This document shows positions 49,414 to 61,637 of a DNA stretch of 64,000 nucleotides, piece by piece. The position numbers and the translations under genes were made by a program. This stretch comes from Mesostigma viride (lineage: Eukaryota > Streptophyta > Mesostigmatophyceae > Mesostigmatales > Mesostigmataceae). Location: positions 1 through 64,000 of the forward strand of contig RPFO01001292.1 of NCBI GenBank assembly GCA_009746045.1, in the 5' to 3' direction. Position 1 is the stretch's first letter; each line of letters starts with the position of its first letter. The notes under the pieces were generated by a model, which ran no database searches, was not told the origin of the DNA, and saw nothing but the letters and a program-made list of their open reading frames with translations.

Positions 49414-52400
49414 TCACTGGGCGGCGGCACCCTGCAGGGCCTTCTCAAGCCTGTCCACCTCCGCCGCGGCCTGCCAAAATGCCTTCTCAAGGACCTGCAT
49501 ACGCAGCACAGGTTAAACAGGCGACAATTAGATTCATGCAATTGATTCGATATGCAGCATCCAGCATGATGGTCTCCATACATGCATGCAACTGCCAATC
49601 AACTTGACACCGCCTTGTACACCACAACAAGTGGGCGTGTACCGCACGTGCAACGTGCGGAATGCTCCTAATTGTAGGAGAAAAAAGCAGCAGGGAAGCT
49701 CTTTCGATGGCCAAAATTAGGCTAGCTTGCCTGATATGCAAACATGGCCAGTGCAAGTGCTGCTCTCTAAGAGTGGGCCCCCATTCCACAGTGCCTGCAG
49801 GTCAGAGCGGGATGCACATGGCTACAGAAGGAAGGTCACGTCTCCAAGGCTCGTCTGCCCATGTCTCTGCGACCTCCCAGCAGGGGCATACGATCAACAA
49901 ACGTCTCATCAGCGGGCACAAGCTTATCGACAGCCACTGTACGCCCCCCCCAACCTTTTGCCATACAAGTTATGCAAGTATGCCATTCCATTAGCTCGCT
50001 GGGTGTATACCTGTCATAACGGGGCATGCAGCTTGCCATTCAGTCCAAATACTAGTATCTCTTATTACCTTTACATAGTCCTTCAGTTCTTCCATCTTGC
50101 CGTGAACGTCGGCTTGACTTGCGGGCTGGCTGTCGGCCCCTGTGTGACCAGTTGTGCCAAAGATGTGGATGCAATGCGTGTCCAGGACAGCAGCCATGAG
50201 GCAAGGGGTGAGCGGCAAGCGAGATGCATGTAAAGATCTGCATACATGAAAGACACTGTAGGAGCAAAAAAAAGGGCAAGCCTGCCATCTAAGCATAATT
50301 CAAAGGATGGAGGAAGCAACACCCAGGAGGAGGCACTGGGGAGGCCTGCCTTACCCTCTCTGAGGCCATAGCGGGCCGCATCCGCCCCGTGCACTACCAC
50401 GTTGTCCTTGGAGCCGCGGCCGGCTTTCCGAGCGCTATCAAGGTGCCCATTGATCGGGAGAGCATCCCCCCGCGCCGCCGACAGCTGGCGGAGCCTGCGC
50501 ATCTCCTCCTCCCACCCCTGCAGGGAGCTGTCGGCCCACTCGCAGAGCACGTCCAGCTTGCGCTCGAGCAGGTCCTTCTCGCGCTGGAGCGTCTGCCAGG
50601 GACGTGGGGAAGGCAGGTGCCCAGCGAGTAGTACTTAGGAAAAGAGTGTCCGCAGCCCCAAGCCATAGGTGGTCGTTATGAAGGCGCACCGCAAGCGATG
50701 CAGCCTAAGAATACCTTACTTATCCGTACTGCTAGGGGCACTCTATTGAGCTCTAAGGGTAGCTGATGACAGCATGGATACACCTTGCTGAGTTTGCAGG
50801 GGGGCAAGGAAGTCATGCTTGGTAACACGTGCCAGTGGCCACGGGTCGCATGACTGTGGGCCATGAAGAGGGGGTCACGTGCGCAGCCACCTTCATGCCC
50901 AGCCTTCATGCCCAGCCTTCGTGCCCAGCCTTCATGCCCAGCCTTCATGCCCAGCCTTCGTGCCCAGCCTTCATGCCCAGCCTTCATGCCCAGCCTTCAT
51001 GCCCAGCCTTCATGCCCAGCCTTCATGCCCAGCCTTCATGCCCAGCCTTCATGCCCAGCCTTCATGCCCAGCCTTCATGCCCAGCCTTCATGCCCAGCCT
51101 TCATGCCCAGCCTTCATGCCCAGCCTTCATGCCCAGCCTTCATGCCCAGCCTTCATGCCCAGCCTTCATGCCCAGCCTTCATGCCCAGCCTTCATGCCCA
51201 GCCTTCATGCCCAGCCTTCATGCCCAGCCTTCATGCCCAGCCTTCATGCCCAGCCTTCATGCCCAGCCTTCATGCCCAGCCTTCATGCCCAGCCTTCATG
51301 CCCAGCCTTCATGCCCAGCCTTCATGCCCAACCTTGATGCCCAGCCTTCATGCCCAGCCTTCATGCCCAGCCTTCATGCCCAGCCTTCATGCCCAGCCTT
51401 CATGCCCAGCCTTCATACCCAGCCTTCATGCCCAGCCAATCATGCCCAGCCTCCGTAACCCATTTCCATTACGTGTAATCCATGCCTACCATGTTTGGTG
51501 CAGCTCGCTCACAGGCTCATACACTACGGCCCGCTGTGGCTTGTGATGGCGCGTGGGTGGGTCCCACAAGACCAAGGCGCCTTGCACACACCAAAGCAAA
51601 CAAAATCGCCCCCCTAGCGCCCTAGTGCCCGCACATGGTCCCTAGCTTGCCCGTGAAAAGATTTGCAAGCTGCATTGGAGAATGACAGCTGCCTATTCAA
51701 TACCCCAGTAGAGGTGGATGCGAGGCCGCGAGGCAGGAGGCTGCGCAAACAGGAGGATGGGAGGCTGCGAGGATGCACGAGAGCCATGACTAATTGCATG
51801 ACGCATGGGCACGCAACCGCCCCACTAGCACGCCACGGCTACATGCACGCTACCACCCGCACCCTACCACAACCGCCCGCTCACCACCAGTGACGCCTGC
51901 GTGTCCTGTGCCCGTGCTGCCATCTCCTCCATCCTCCGATACGCCGCCTCCGCCGCCTCCATCACGCCGGCCACGTCCGCCACGCTCAGCTGGCCTCCCT
52001 GTACGGCTCGCTCCACCGCGGCGCCGAGCAACCAGGCCAAGAGCACCACACGCTCCGACAAGTGGCTGGTCGCAGCAGGCGTGTAGTTTGGTGAGCAGAA
52101 ACACATCAGGGTGTGGCAACAATACTAATTTAGATAAGCACATAGTGGTACTTAAGAAAAAAAGGGCAAGGGGGCAATAAATTTCAACATAGCTAAGCTC
52201 TTCACCAAGGTCATGACCACGTCATTGCATGCATGATCAAATGACTCCTCAGCAAGCTTGAGCCGGCCCTCACAGATGCATGCCCAGGCAGCAGACCACA
52301 GCAGTAACAGCCAGCAGCATGCAGCTGCCACGCCATGCCACACCAATCTCCATGCAATCCACGATCAAGTGCACAAGAGCCTCCAATGCCCAGCAGCTGA

Positions 52401-55400
52401 TGGAAATGGGCTGCAGTGCGGGCTGCCTGATACTGGTCATAGCTGCCTAAAACTGGCCAAAGCTGCCTAAAACTGGGCAAATTTGCCGAAAACTGGCTAA
52501 AGCTGCCTAGAATAGACTTTACTACTACTCTACAACTGGCGTACCGAGTGAGCTCCGCTTGTGTTTCCGACAATGCATCTCCCTTGGCAGCTTGTGGAGG
52601 TGGTGCACCTGATGCGACCTTCTTGGCACCCTCTACGCCACCATTTTGTAAGGAAGCCGTGGTAGGTCCCGTGCCCTCGCTACTGCTGGTTGCGGACACC
52701 GCTTCTTTCTTCCCTGCCGACTCTGGCTCATCCACGTGGAGCGACTCCCACAGGGTCTTGTGCGGGCATCCATCAACAGGTGGCAAGCAGCTTGCCATCT
52801 GTAGCCGCTTGCCCGCATTCCGCACCGCATCCTCCACCATGGCCGCTAGACCAGCTAAAATAGCCTCATCGGCAGTGGTGTCCCTGACATCGTTGGCAGC
52901 CGCCACGGCTGCCGCAGGCGCAGCCTCTCTCGCCTTCTCCCTTGCCTCAAGCTCCTTCACAGACGCGGTCAAGCGGGCCGCATGCTGCTCCGCCTCTTGC
53001 TTCTGGCGCTCTAGTGCAGCGATGCGTCGACCCTGGCTCAGCTCGGTGTCCTTCATGGACGCCATGCTGGCTGTCAGGTCCGCCACCTGTCGGGTGACGT
53101 CACAAGAACAATGTGCAAGGGCACAGGATACGCGGATGCATGCGAGAGGGTAAGTTGTCCGCCACCTGTCATGTGACGTAGCCAGATGGATATGCGAGGG
53201 CATGGGACACACAGCATCCAGGCATGTGATGAATGCATGGGTGGGGGACTTATTTTTCTGCTAATCCCGATCGTCGATCCTTATGCCAGAAGCCTTGCAA
53301 ACCCCAAACATACTTCCCAGACTTTGCACCAAGAGCCGCTGCAGGCATGCCCATCCGTTCCATCCACACCGGCATATATTACAAACAGGCACGGAGAAAG
53401 AACACTTTAGTGGATGATTACAAGCAAGCCAACCCTGGAAGGGGACACACCCCTACCTTGACACGGTGACAGACCCGCTTCTTCCCCGCAGCAGCAGGAA
53501 CCAAACACCCATACGAGCACGCCCGCATATAACTCTATACATGCAGACCGAAGCCTAAAATGTATACTTAAAGTAACTCAAGTTCCGCAGCATTCCTACT
53601 CACCATCCCCATGTACGGCTCCACTACCAGTCCGCCTCCATTACCTCCTCCCCCCCCCCACCCCACCCCTATGTCCCCATATTGAGAGGCAGGTAATGCA
53701 TCTCCCCCAGGTTCCCCCTCCCCCAGCAAACCCAAGAGAAGTATACCTCCAGATTCCAGGCCCAAGCTGGTGGTCTCGTTGAGAAACATGAACCCCACGA
53801 GCGTCTACCTGTGAACCCTACGGTCCGCTCACCTGCCAGTTGGCGCTGCTGAGCGCTTCCTCAAGCGACTTCTGCAGCTTGGCATTCTCCTGGAGTCGCC
53901 CCTCGCCCGTGGTCAGCCGCGCCTGCAGCCGCGCGCTCGTCTGCTTCTCTTCCGCAAGCAGCGCGCTGAGTTCCGCCACACGCGCGCGCGACTCTGCCAA
54001 CGCCGCCTCCGCTTCCGCGGCTCCTGCGCTGGAATCCTTGTTTGAGGCACCAGATGGGGACATGCTGCCTCCGGGAGCCATGTTTCGAGATGGCTCCGCC
54101 GCCCCCTCCGCCCCCCTGGGGACACCTGCACCTGCCATGTCGGTGCCGGCATTCGCCACCATGGCATCCGGCACCGAATCTGTCTGCACTTCCCTGTCCT
54201 CTCGAGCCACCGCGGTGGCACCTCCCGCCCTGTCCAGAATGATCCCGGTCGCAAAAGGCCCTGCCGACCGCCCCGAGGCGCTGCGGGGCGTCTCGTCGCG
54301 CGAGAGCTCCAGTTGCTGCCGCAATACGTCACACTCGCTCTCCAGCTCCCCTACGCGTGCGCGCAGCTTGGCCGCCTCCGCCTCCAGCTCCGTGCACAGC
54401 CCGCTCGAGACCGCCTGCGAGAGCTTGAGCGAGGACTTGAGCTCGCGGATCTCCTCGGCCGATCGCGCCGCCGCCACAGCCGCAGCCTCCAGCTCGCCCT
54501 GCCAGGGACGTTGGTCAACAAGTGGCGGACGTTGGTCAAACACGGCGCTTGTTACGGAAACACTTCAGCAGATGTTGGTAGAAAGGTAGCGAGCGTTCTT
54601 CAAGCATGGCAGCCCTCGCAACAGGGTTTGACCCAAGAAGGAATGAAATACCCCCCCGTGTGCGCAGTGCATGGACACATTTGCTGGGAGAACGAGGAGC
54701 AGTGTCAAACGTAGGCGTTTCTTTCATAAGATAAGGGTGGACTACGCTAGTAAGCCAGAATAACTTTTGCAGCATGAATCCAGCCAATTATACCAAACAC
54801 AGCCAAGAAACAAAATAATAGAATAAACGATCACAGCCAGGCCACACTTGCCCACCTTGAGCCGCACATGGTCCCCTCGCGCTGGCTGCAGCGCGCCGTC
54901 ACCAGGGACCACCGCGATCTCGTCCAGCACCCTGCCCACCCTGGCGATGCCCTCGGTCAGCTGCCCCACCGCGGCATCCCCCACAGCCAACGCCGCCACG
55001 GTGACCTTCTCCAGGACCGAGACCGCGCGATCCACCCCCGTGGCCGCCCTCATGCCGACCGCGCCCACCACGCCCACCGCCCGCTGTAGCGCCCGCACTT
55101 GCTCCTTTGCGCGCGCCGCCTCCGCAGCGGCCGCCGCCGCCGCCCGCTTGAGGCTGTGGGTGCGCTTGCCCGAGCGGGTGGCATCCACCTCGTCCTCATC
55201 ATCGCCATCCTCGTGCCAACCACTAGGGGAGAACTCGCCGCTGCGGCTATCCTCCTCTTCCTCCTCGTCCCCGCTCACGGACTCGTGGTACAGCGAGTTC
55301 TCCTGCACCACGTTCCACTCCTGCTTGCCCGTCGCGCTGTGGCCATCCTCGTCACCGTCGCTGCCACTGACGCCTCCCATCTGCATCTCTTCCTCTTCTT

Positions 55401-58400
55401 CTTCCTCGTCTGAGTCAGCCCCTGGGGGGCCAGCCCCAAAGTTGACAGAGCCTTCCGACTCCTCGCCTGCGTCATCAGCGCCCCCGTCGCCCCCCTGCAC
55501 TTGTAGCCCCACCCTCTTGCCGCTGCGCTGTTCATCCTTGCCACGACCCGCATCGTCCATGCCAACCACACCCAAACTATCTTCCAGCAGGCCGCCCTCC
55601 CCAATGCGACTGCCCCGTACACTAAGCTCCTCTTCCTCTTCATCTTCCTCTTCCTCGTCCTCCTCCGCTCCCGCTCTTCCCCACGGCTGCCACTGCTCAT
55701 CGTCCTCATGTTCCTGACCCCTAGGCCCATGGCCCTCACCTGCCCGCTCCGCGCCCATTCCCCCCATGCGGATGTGCTCCAGCCCCACCCTCGACACCAG
55801 CTCGTCCTCCTTCTTGGCCTGCTCCCAGAACCGCCCGCGGTGCTCCATCTCGCGGCGAATCATCTGGTCCATCCAATCCTCCCCTTGCTCCTCCGGCTCC
55901 TCCCCCACTGCCTGCCCCCCGCTGGCCCACGCTGCGCCCCCGTCCTGTGCCCTCCCATGCGCCCCCGACTGGCCACCCAGCGGCGCCCGCACTGGTGCCT
56001 CTCTTTCCACACCATCAACCATGCCACCATCCGCAACATTTTCCTCCTCTTGGACATCCTGGGGGGTTTCCACATGCACGTCGTCCGCTCGCACCAACAC
56101 TTCATGGCGATCTTCCCAAGAGCCCTCCCTAGACGCCCTTCCCAGCTTCCCTTTTGCCTCCTCCGCTGTGTAGCCACCATCCTCGCTCCCCGCATCCCCT
56201 GCCTCGCCCTTCCCTCCAACCCGGCTCGACTCCGCATCCGCGTCGCCTTCCTCCTCCTCCTCCAGGCCCTCCAAGTGCGTCACGCCCTGGCCAGTGTGCT
56301 CCCCATGTCCCGGCGATGACGCGCTGCCCACGCTCTCAACCCCCTCCATGCTCTCCTCTAGTACTGTCTCCAAGTACCCAACGTCCCCCCCTGTGAGCAG
56401 CGCCTCCCGTGCAATCTCACGTTCTGCCCTCCGCTCCTCCTCGGTCAAGTCAAAGTCATCATCCACGTCCTCCAGCGACTCCCCTGCCGACCTCGTGTGG
56501 CTACTGGCACTCGCCGTGTCCCCCTCCACCTCGCCCTCCACATCAACGTCTGAGCCCTCATCACCAGTGGCCGACGCGCCGCCACCTGGCACCTGCGCGA
56601 AATCTGCACCCGCTGATGGCCCCACGGCCCTCGCGCGAGCCGCAATCGTCTCCTTGACAGCATCCTTGACCACAGGGTCCCCCCTTGCAGCTGCCGACAG
56701 CCATCCCCCCAAGGCCAGCCGGCGCTCCCCAGGCCCCCCTGGGCCCTCGTCACTGTCCACATCCTCCTGCTCGTCCGCCGCTTCATACGCGGAATAACCC
56801 ATGCCGGGGGACATCATAGGGGACGCCGACGTGTCCGAATGGCCATCAGGGGACGCAACCGCCCCTGCCTCGCCTTTCTCCTGCGGCGAAGCCCCCGGGC
56901 CCCCATCGCGCTTGGCCGTGGAATAAAACGGCAGCCGCTGACGTTGGGGCGGGGACATGTCAAAGGACCTAGCGGCAGGCCCTCGCACGGGCGTCCCGCT
57001 GTCCGACATGTCGTCGTCTGAGAGCGGAGCACTCCACACGATGCGGCCATCGTCACCGTCCTCGCCCTCACCAGTCTCCTCTGGGCTGGAACGCACCTTG
57101 TACCCAGACTTCCGAAGAACCGACGCGACAGGACCCTTGGCGGCGGCAACCGCGGCGATGCGACTGGGCATGCTGAGAGCCTGCTGAGGTGGTGGCAAGG
57201 GTGTGGCCGTGGCCATGGCGGCCGGTGTGGTCGCCGGTGTGCGCGTGGCCGCCGGTGTGGTCATGGCTGCCAGTGTGGTCGTGGCTGCCGGTGTGGTCGT
57301 GGCAGCTTGTGTGGTCGTGGCAGTTAGTGTGGTCGTGGCAGCTGGTGTGGTCGCCTTGGCTAGCAAAGACGCCCTCGTGGATGGAAGGGGCTTGGCGGAT
57401 GCGGTCCATGACGCCACCACGGGGGAGGCTGCCGGCTGGGATCCCCCGGTGGAGTTAATGGAGGACATGCTGCGTGTGGAAGAATCATGGGATGAAGCCG
57501 GGGGCGCGTCCTTTCTGGCCTGAGCTGTGGAGGACGTGACCGGCTTGGTTAAGGGGGCGATGGATGTTTTCTTGGCTGTGGATGACGCGGTGGTGGTGGA
57601 AGACGTGGTGGCGGAGGCTGGGGTCTGCACGCACGCCCCCGTTCAAGGCATGCATTGATGTGAGTATCCGTGTGCAGCTCCCAGGCACTGGTGGGTGTGT
57701 AAGGTTTACAGACTCACGCGCGTCGGGAGCAGCTGTGGGACAAGGGATCGTGTGGCTAGCCAGCATACATACATAGAATCATGTTTTGAAGAGTATTGAC
57801 GCCGGCCTGTTCATAGCCTCTTGAACATAAAGGGCGCTGTAACGCCGACAACATGATGGTATACAAAATCTACATTAACAAGGAAAGAAAAAAAAATGCA
57901 ACATCACGAAAGCAACTAATCCGTACTAACACGAGCTGATGACAACTTATACACGCGTAAATGGGCACAGGCATGCTTGGCTTATGGTGAGATTACTTCC
58001 AGCCTGTCTATCTGCCTGCCTGCCTGATTGTTCCCCCGCATGCCAGTCGGCCCCCTGGCTAGCTTGCTCCAAGTCAATGTGCCCAACGCCAATGGTCTGG
58101 TAATCCTGTGCTGCTTGTATATCCCTTTTCTAACTGCCAAGCGTTCCGGCATTCCCTTGCTACTTATTTATTGCTACTGGGTGCCGATAGGCTTCAGGTT
58201 TCCTGGGCTGCTCACCGATGGCAGGGGGGTAGTTGGACAGGCAGGAATGACTTGTGGGAGATTGGGAAATGAGGGAACTTAAAGTGCTGCCATGCAGGCA
58301 ACCGTACTTGGGAACCCTCACACACATTTAGTATATCATCCCATCTAAACTAAAACCACGTGTACTACAAAAAAAAAAAGAAAGCATAAAAAGTGAGTTA

Positions 58401-59092
58401 TATTGTCAAGGGTACACGACGTTTCCAATGATGTCATTAAATGAAGAGGAAAACAAATGTTACTGGACCTGCGATGTGATAATAACCACGCTGAACATGG
58501 CTGCAGGCGGTATTAGAAAAGGAGGCACGTAAGACGATCGATGTGGAACTATTACAGAAAGTAGCACTGGCCCAAAGCTCCGTATTCTAATGGGGAAAAG
58601 TTCAATCTGTAAGACTCCATCAAGAAAATCGTATCAGCCCATAACATTCTGAGTATGGCTTGGGCGAGACCATTCCACTTCCTTTGGACGAAAGGAATAG
58701 ATGCGAACGCCCTCTGCTTCCTTTACTTCACCTGCACGCTTTAATCGCGACGTGCTATTACCAGTTTAGATAGAATCCACAGGCCTATTCACCTTGTTGG
58801 CCTTCGATGAAGGCAGGGATTCGGGAGAGCTGCGGCGCGCAGCAGACGCCAAACTCGCAATGCGAGGTGGCGCCGCAGAGGATAACGAGGTCGGGGATGC
58901 ATGTGAGGTGGTCACAGCACCACGACCACTAGAGGAAGTCCCAGTTGGCTTTTGAACCGTCAAAACCCCAGCAGATGGAGACGGGGAAGAAGTGTGTGCT
59001 GTATTGCCTACAGGACTTGCGTGGCGAAGCTTCTTTTCAGCAGGATTATCAGCCGGGGGAGGCGGCTTGGAATGCCGCCTTGTGAACGCCAT
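49414..59092 (-). CDS. Large acidic coiled-coil protein, unknown family
   Basis: Minus-strand model: 59092-58793, 57624-54856, 54498-53833, 53086-52545, 52065-51885, 50592-50355, 50112-50069, 49494-49414 (TGA); all GT-AG, phases compatible, 1606 codons. The ATG opens MAFTRRHSKPPPPADNP. Residues 1-250 are Ser/Thr/Ala/Pro-rich, with a Thr-Ala repeat at about 190-250. Residues 250-900 are very acidic, with several long Glu/Asp runs. From about 920 the chain is Ala-rich helix and then long heptad-like stretches (e.g. LEAEAAKLRARVGELESE, LQREKDLLERKLDVL), ending VDRLEKALQGAAAQ. No motor, kinase or membrane domain is visible. The layout suits a scaffold or cytoskeletal/flagellar coiled-coil protein, but this is only a guess. 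Splice phases joining eight exons are the main support. It is divergent from the gene at 59.8 kb. Confidence 0.75.
50888..51440. repeat. 13-bp minisatellite (TTCATGCCCAGCC), about 42 units, in coiled-coil gene intron 5
   Basis: Extremely homogeneous 13-bp units; the few variants are TTCGTGCC near the left edge, one AACCTTGATG near 51330 and decayed units at the right edge. A 13-bp period is not divisible by three, so frames pass through all registers (HAQPSCPAFMPSL), which makes the long ORFs here artefacts. Confidence 0.97.
52425..52512. repeat. About 18-bp repeat (AAAGCTGCCTAAAACTGG) in coiled-coil gene intron 4
   Basis: About four to five diverged units just downstream (minus-strand sense) of the exon 4 donor at 52545. 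Confidence 0.8.
53157..53182 (-). repeat. Copy of exon 4 start plus acceptor in coiled-coil gene intron 3
   Basis: On the minus strand the exon 4 border reads TGACGTCACCCGACAG|GTGGCGGAC (53086). About 75 bp upstream a near copy reads ACGTCACATGACAG|GTGGCGGAC and keeps the acceptor AG. It is a second candidate 3' splice site. Confidence 0.75.
57196..57360 (-). repeat. Coding minisatellite, Thr/Ala-rich repeat in the coiled-coil gene
   Basis: About eight units of 18 bp around GTGGTCGTGGCAGCTGGT (plus strand) lie in exon 2 and encode TTPAATTT-type repeats. The period is a multiple of three, so copy-number change would keep frame. Confidence 0.85.
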
Positions 59093-59825
59093 GTTTACGT
59101 CCAGGTATGTTTAACGGATACTGCTACTAACGCCATAATTGGCTCAGTGCGAAGCCCCCTTGCATTCTACCTTGCCTATTCTGGCCGTGTACATTAAACT
59201 CGAAAAGATGCCTGGAGCTGCATGACTGAGATCGTGTCAATATCCTTCAGCAATGAAAAGGCAAGTACCGTAAACGTTTTAGTAAATGGGAGCATTTCGA
59301 CTGGATTTAGACTTAAGAAGCTTTCCTGACATGACGTGCCTGATGTCGCGAGCGACGTCCTTGCGCATGAAACGAGCACCCGCCATTTTCAGTTGTCCAG
59401 CTTCCTGTGCTGCCAGTATTACAGTACAGCTGTTATGACCAGAGGCGGTTAGGAGCCCATAAGCCCTGGTAACCGTACGGCGACCAAGTGCTGCTGCCAC
59501 GGGTGCCGAATCAGCTATGCTTAATTGTCAAGAAGCCGTTCATGATACTGCGTGGGACACAACAACAACAACAACAACTGCGCGCTGAATCTCGGCGGAA
59601 TTGCACCAAATGACAGACTGAACCGAGCCCATTCACTGAGATCCTTCATGCTCGCCGAGAGCTCCGTCGGGACGAGAATTACAGCCATAGCTGGCGACAT
59701 TAGGGCACAGGGAGCCAGCAGTAAAGGCTACCTGCCGGTGACCTGTTGTGAAGCCAGACAACGCGAAACTCTTCCCCCCCACTTGTCTGGCGGGGCCCGC
59801 CTTGCATGTAGCCCCGGGATCGGCA
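59093..59825. promoter_or_regulatory. Divergent promoter region, coiled-coil gene / Pro-rich wall protein
   Basis: About 733 bp separate the two ATG codons. Contents include an ACA trinucleotide run (59559-59578). No TATA box or known motif is convincing. Confidence 0.4.
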
Positions 59826-61599
59826 ATGGCGAGGTTATGCTTCCACGTCCTGTTCTCGCTTGCTCTTGTAGTGGTAACGTCAAGGTTAGGGCTTGCTTCT
59901 CCTGGCACTAATCCACCATGCGATCAGGCATACCAGCTAGCTTTCGACACGATGAACTCTCGAATTACCGGCTTCTACAATATCACGGTAGTGCGAGCCT
60001 GTAGCCGTTACAGGGAGGACACGCCATTGCGGTGCCCGAATCTACTATCGGGGATCACAAGATTGCAGCTGTGCAACTGTCTGGATGCGCAGACGAGCGA
60101 GCTTGGAAGCAATAGGACCCTCTGGGTACGATGCATTTTCGCCTCACTTTGTCACTTGGTCCGCTCCTGTTCTATTCGGTCGGTTGTAACGCATGCGCGT
60201 GCCTCTGATCACTGCTGCAGTTTGTGCCGTGAAATGCTTCCGGGCGTCAGTTCCCCCTGGCCCTGATTTGCCGCGGTGTCTGCTTCCCGGTTTCTTACAA
60301 CTTTTCACCACGTTCATATTTTACAATCGCATCGTTTCACAGGAGCCATTGGTGGTTGGAATAAACTCGAATTGCATTATAGGTAAGCTCCCAAACCGGC
60401 TAGATCATGTTGTCTGCTTGGTTGTCTGCTGCTTTGATCGTGTCTGTTGGTTGTTCGGTGACTGGCATTCTACCGACAAAGACCGCCCCGTTAAGTGGGC
60501 CCAGGTCTTGGAACAGATGATAAGGTGGAATAGGAGAGATTTGGTCTGTGTTACTGTGCATGTTGCGGTAGGGGCCTCCCAGTGATTCTTGTACCTGATG
60601 TGAACAGATCTATACTGATTGCTTCCCTTATAGTTATCTTCTGCTAGTGTTTTATCATGGCCCAGTCCTGGCAGATTGCCAAGAAACAGACCTTCTAATG
60701 TATCACATATGCATGGCACCCCGTTGCGTCTAATGTTGGCCCCCCTGGCGATGGGACCTCCCTGGCTTGTCATGTCACCATCCCTAGCGGCCGCTCTGCA
60801 AGGCATAGGATCCCATAGTGTCTGTGATGCCTTGATACACATGTCCTGATCCTGCCTTGCCCCGTGGGAGGGACCGTTGGACCTACATCACATACAACAT
60901 TATGCTTGATGGGACACACAACGTCATGCTTGATGGAACTAGCGGCTGCAAGCAGTACGTGTGTGGTTGTGGGTGGGGGTGGGGGTGGCGGGTGCGGGTG
61001 CGGGATCAGAAGGGGAGGCAAAATGCTAGTTAAGTACTGGCGTCCGGTCAGGTCATGCCCCTCCTTGTCCACCTCTGCTACACGTGGTGCACTTTCCTCG
61101 CCCTGGTGTGTGCTGCTGACAGGGTTTGGCTGCTGGTGGGAGTGATGTCATGGGATAGCGTGCTGCGCTTTGGCCGTGTGCTCTGTGCCCCGGTGGCAGC
61201 ACCACACTCGTGTTGGCCGCTGCCATCAAGCTATAGCTAGCCAGCCAGCACCAGGGCTTTGAACTAAGCTCGCTTGTTCCCCTCTGTCGTCCTTTCCTTG
61301 TATTTTCGCTTCCTCCCGCACACTGCGTTTCGCAATGGTGGGCTCGACCACGCCGCGTGCTGGTTTCCACCAACCAGGCGTGGACACCTGTCCACCGGAG
61401 CAGTACCAGGCCATCCTCCTGGACTGCGCCAACGAGGGCCCGCAATTTCTGGGTATGTTGCTGTGTGGCGCTATATATTGGGCATGGTACGTTGAGCATG
61501 GTAGCAGGGGTAAGGCATGACATCCAAGCTGGTGCCAGAATACCTGCGAAGAAAGGGCTGATGTGGGTGCTGTCAGTCCCATTCTGCAAGCCAGTGCGG

Positions 61600-61637
<38 letters not shown>

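Noticed and set aside
50829..51546. 200-codon ORFs of HAQPSCPAFMPSL repeats
   Set aside because: Artefact of the 13-bp minisatellite within an intron of the minus-strand gene.
54848..56797. Plus-strand Ser/Pro-rich ORFs opposite the coiled-coil gene
   Set aside because: Antisense shadows of the acidic minus-strand exon, whose splice phases and composition are far better supported.
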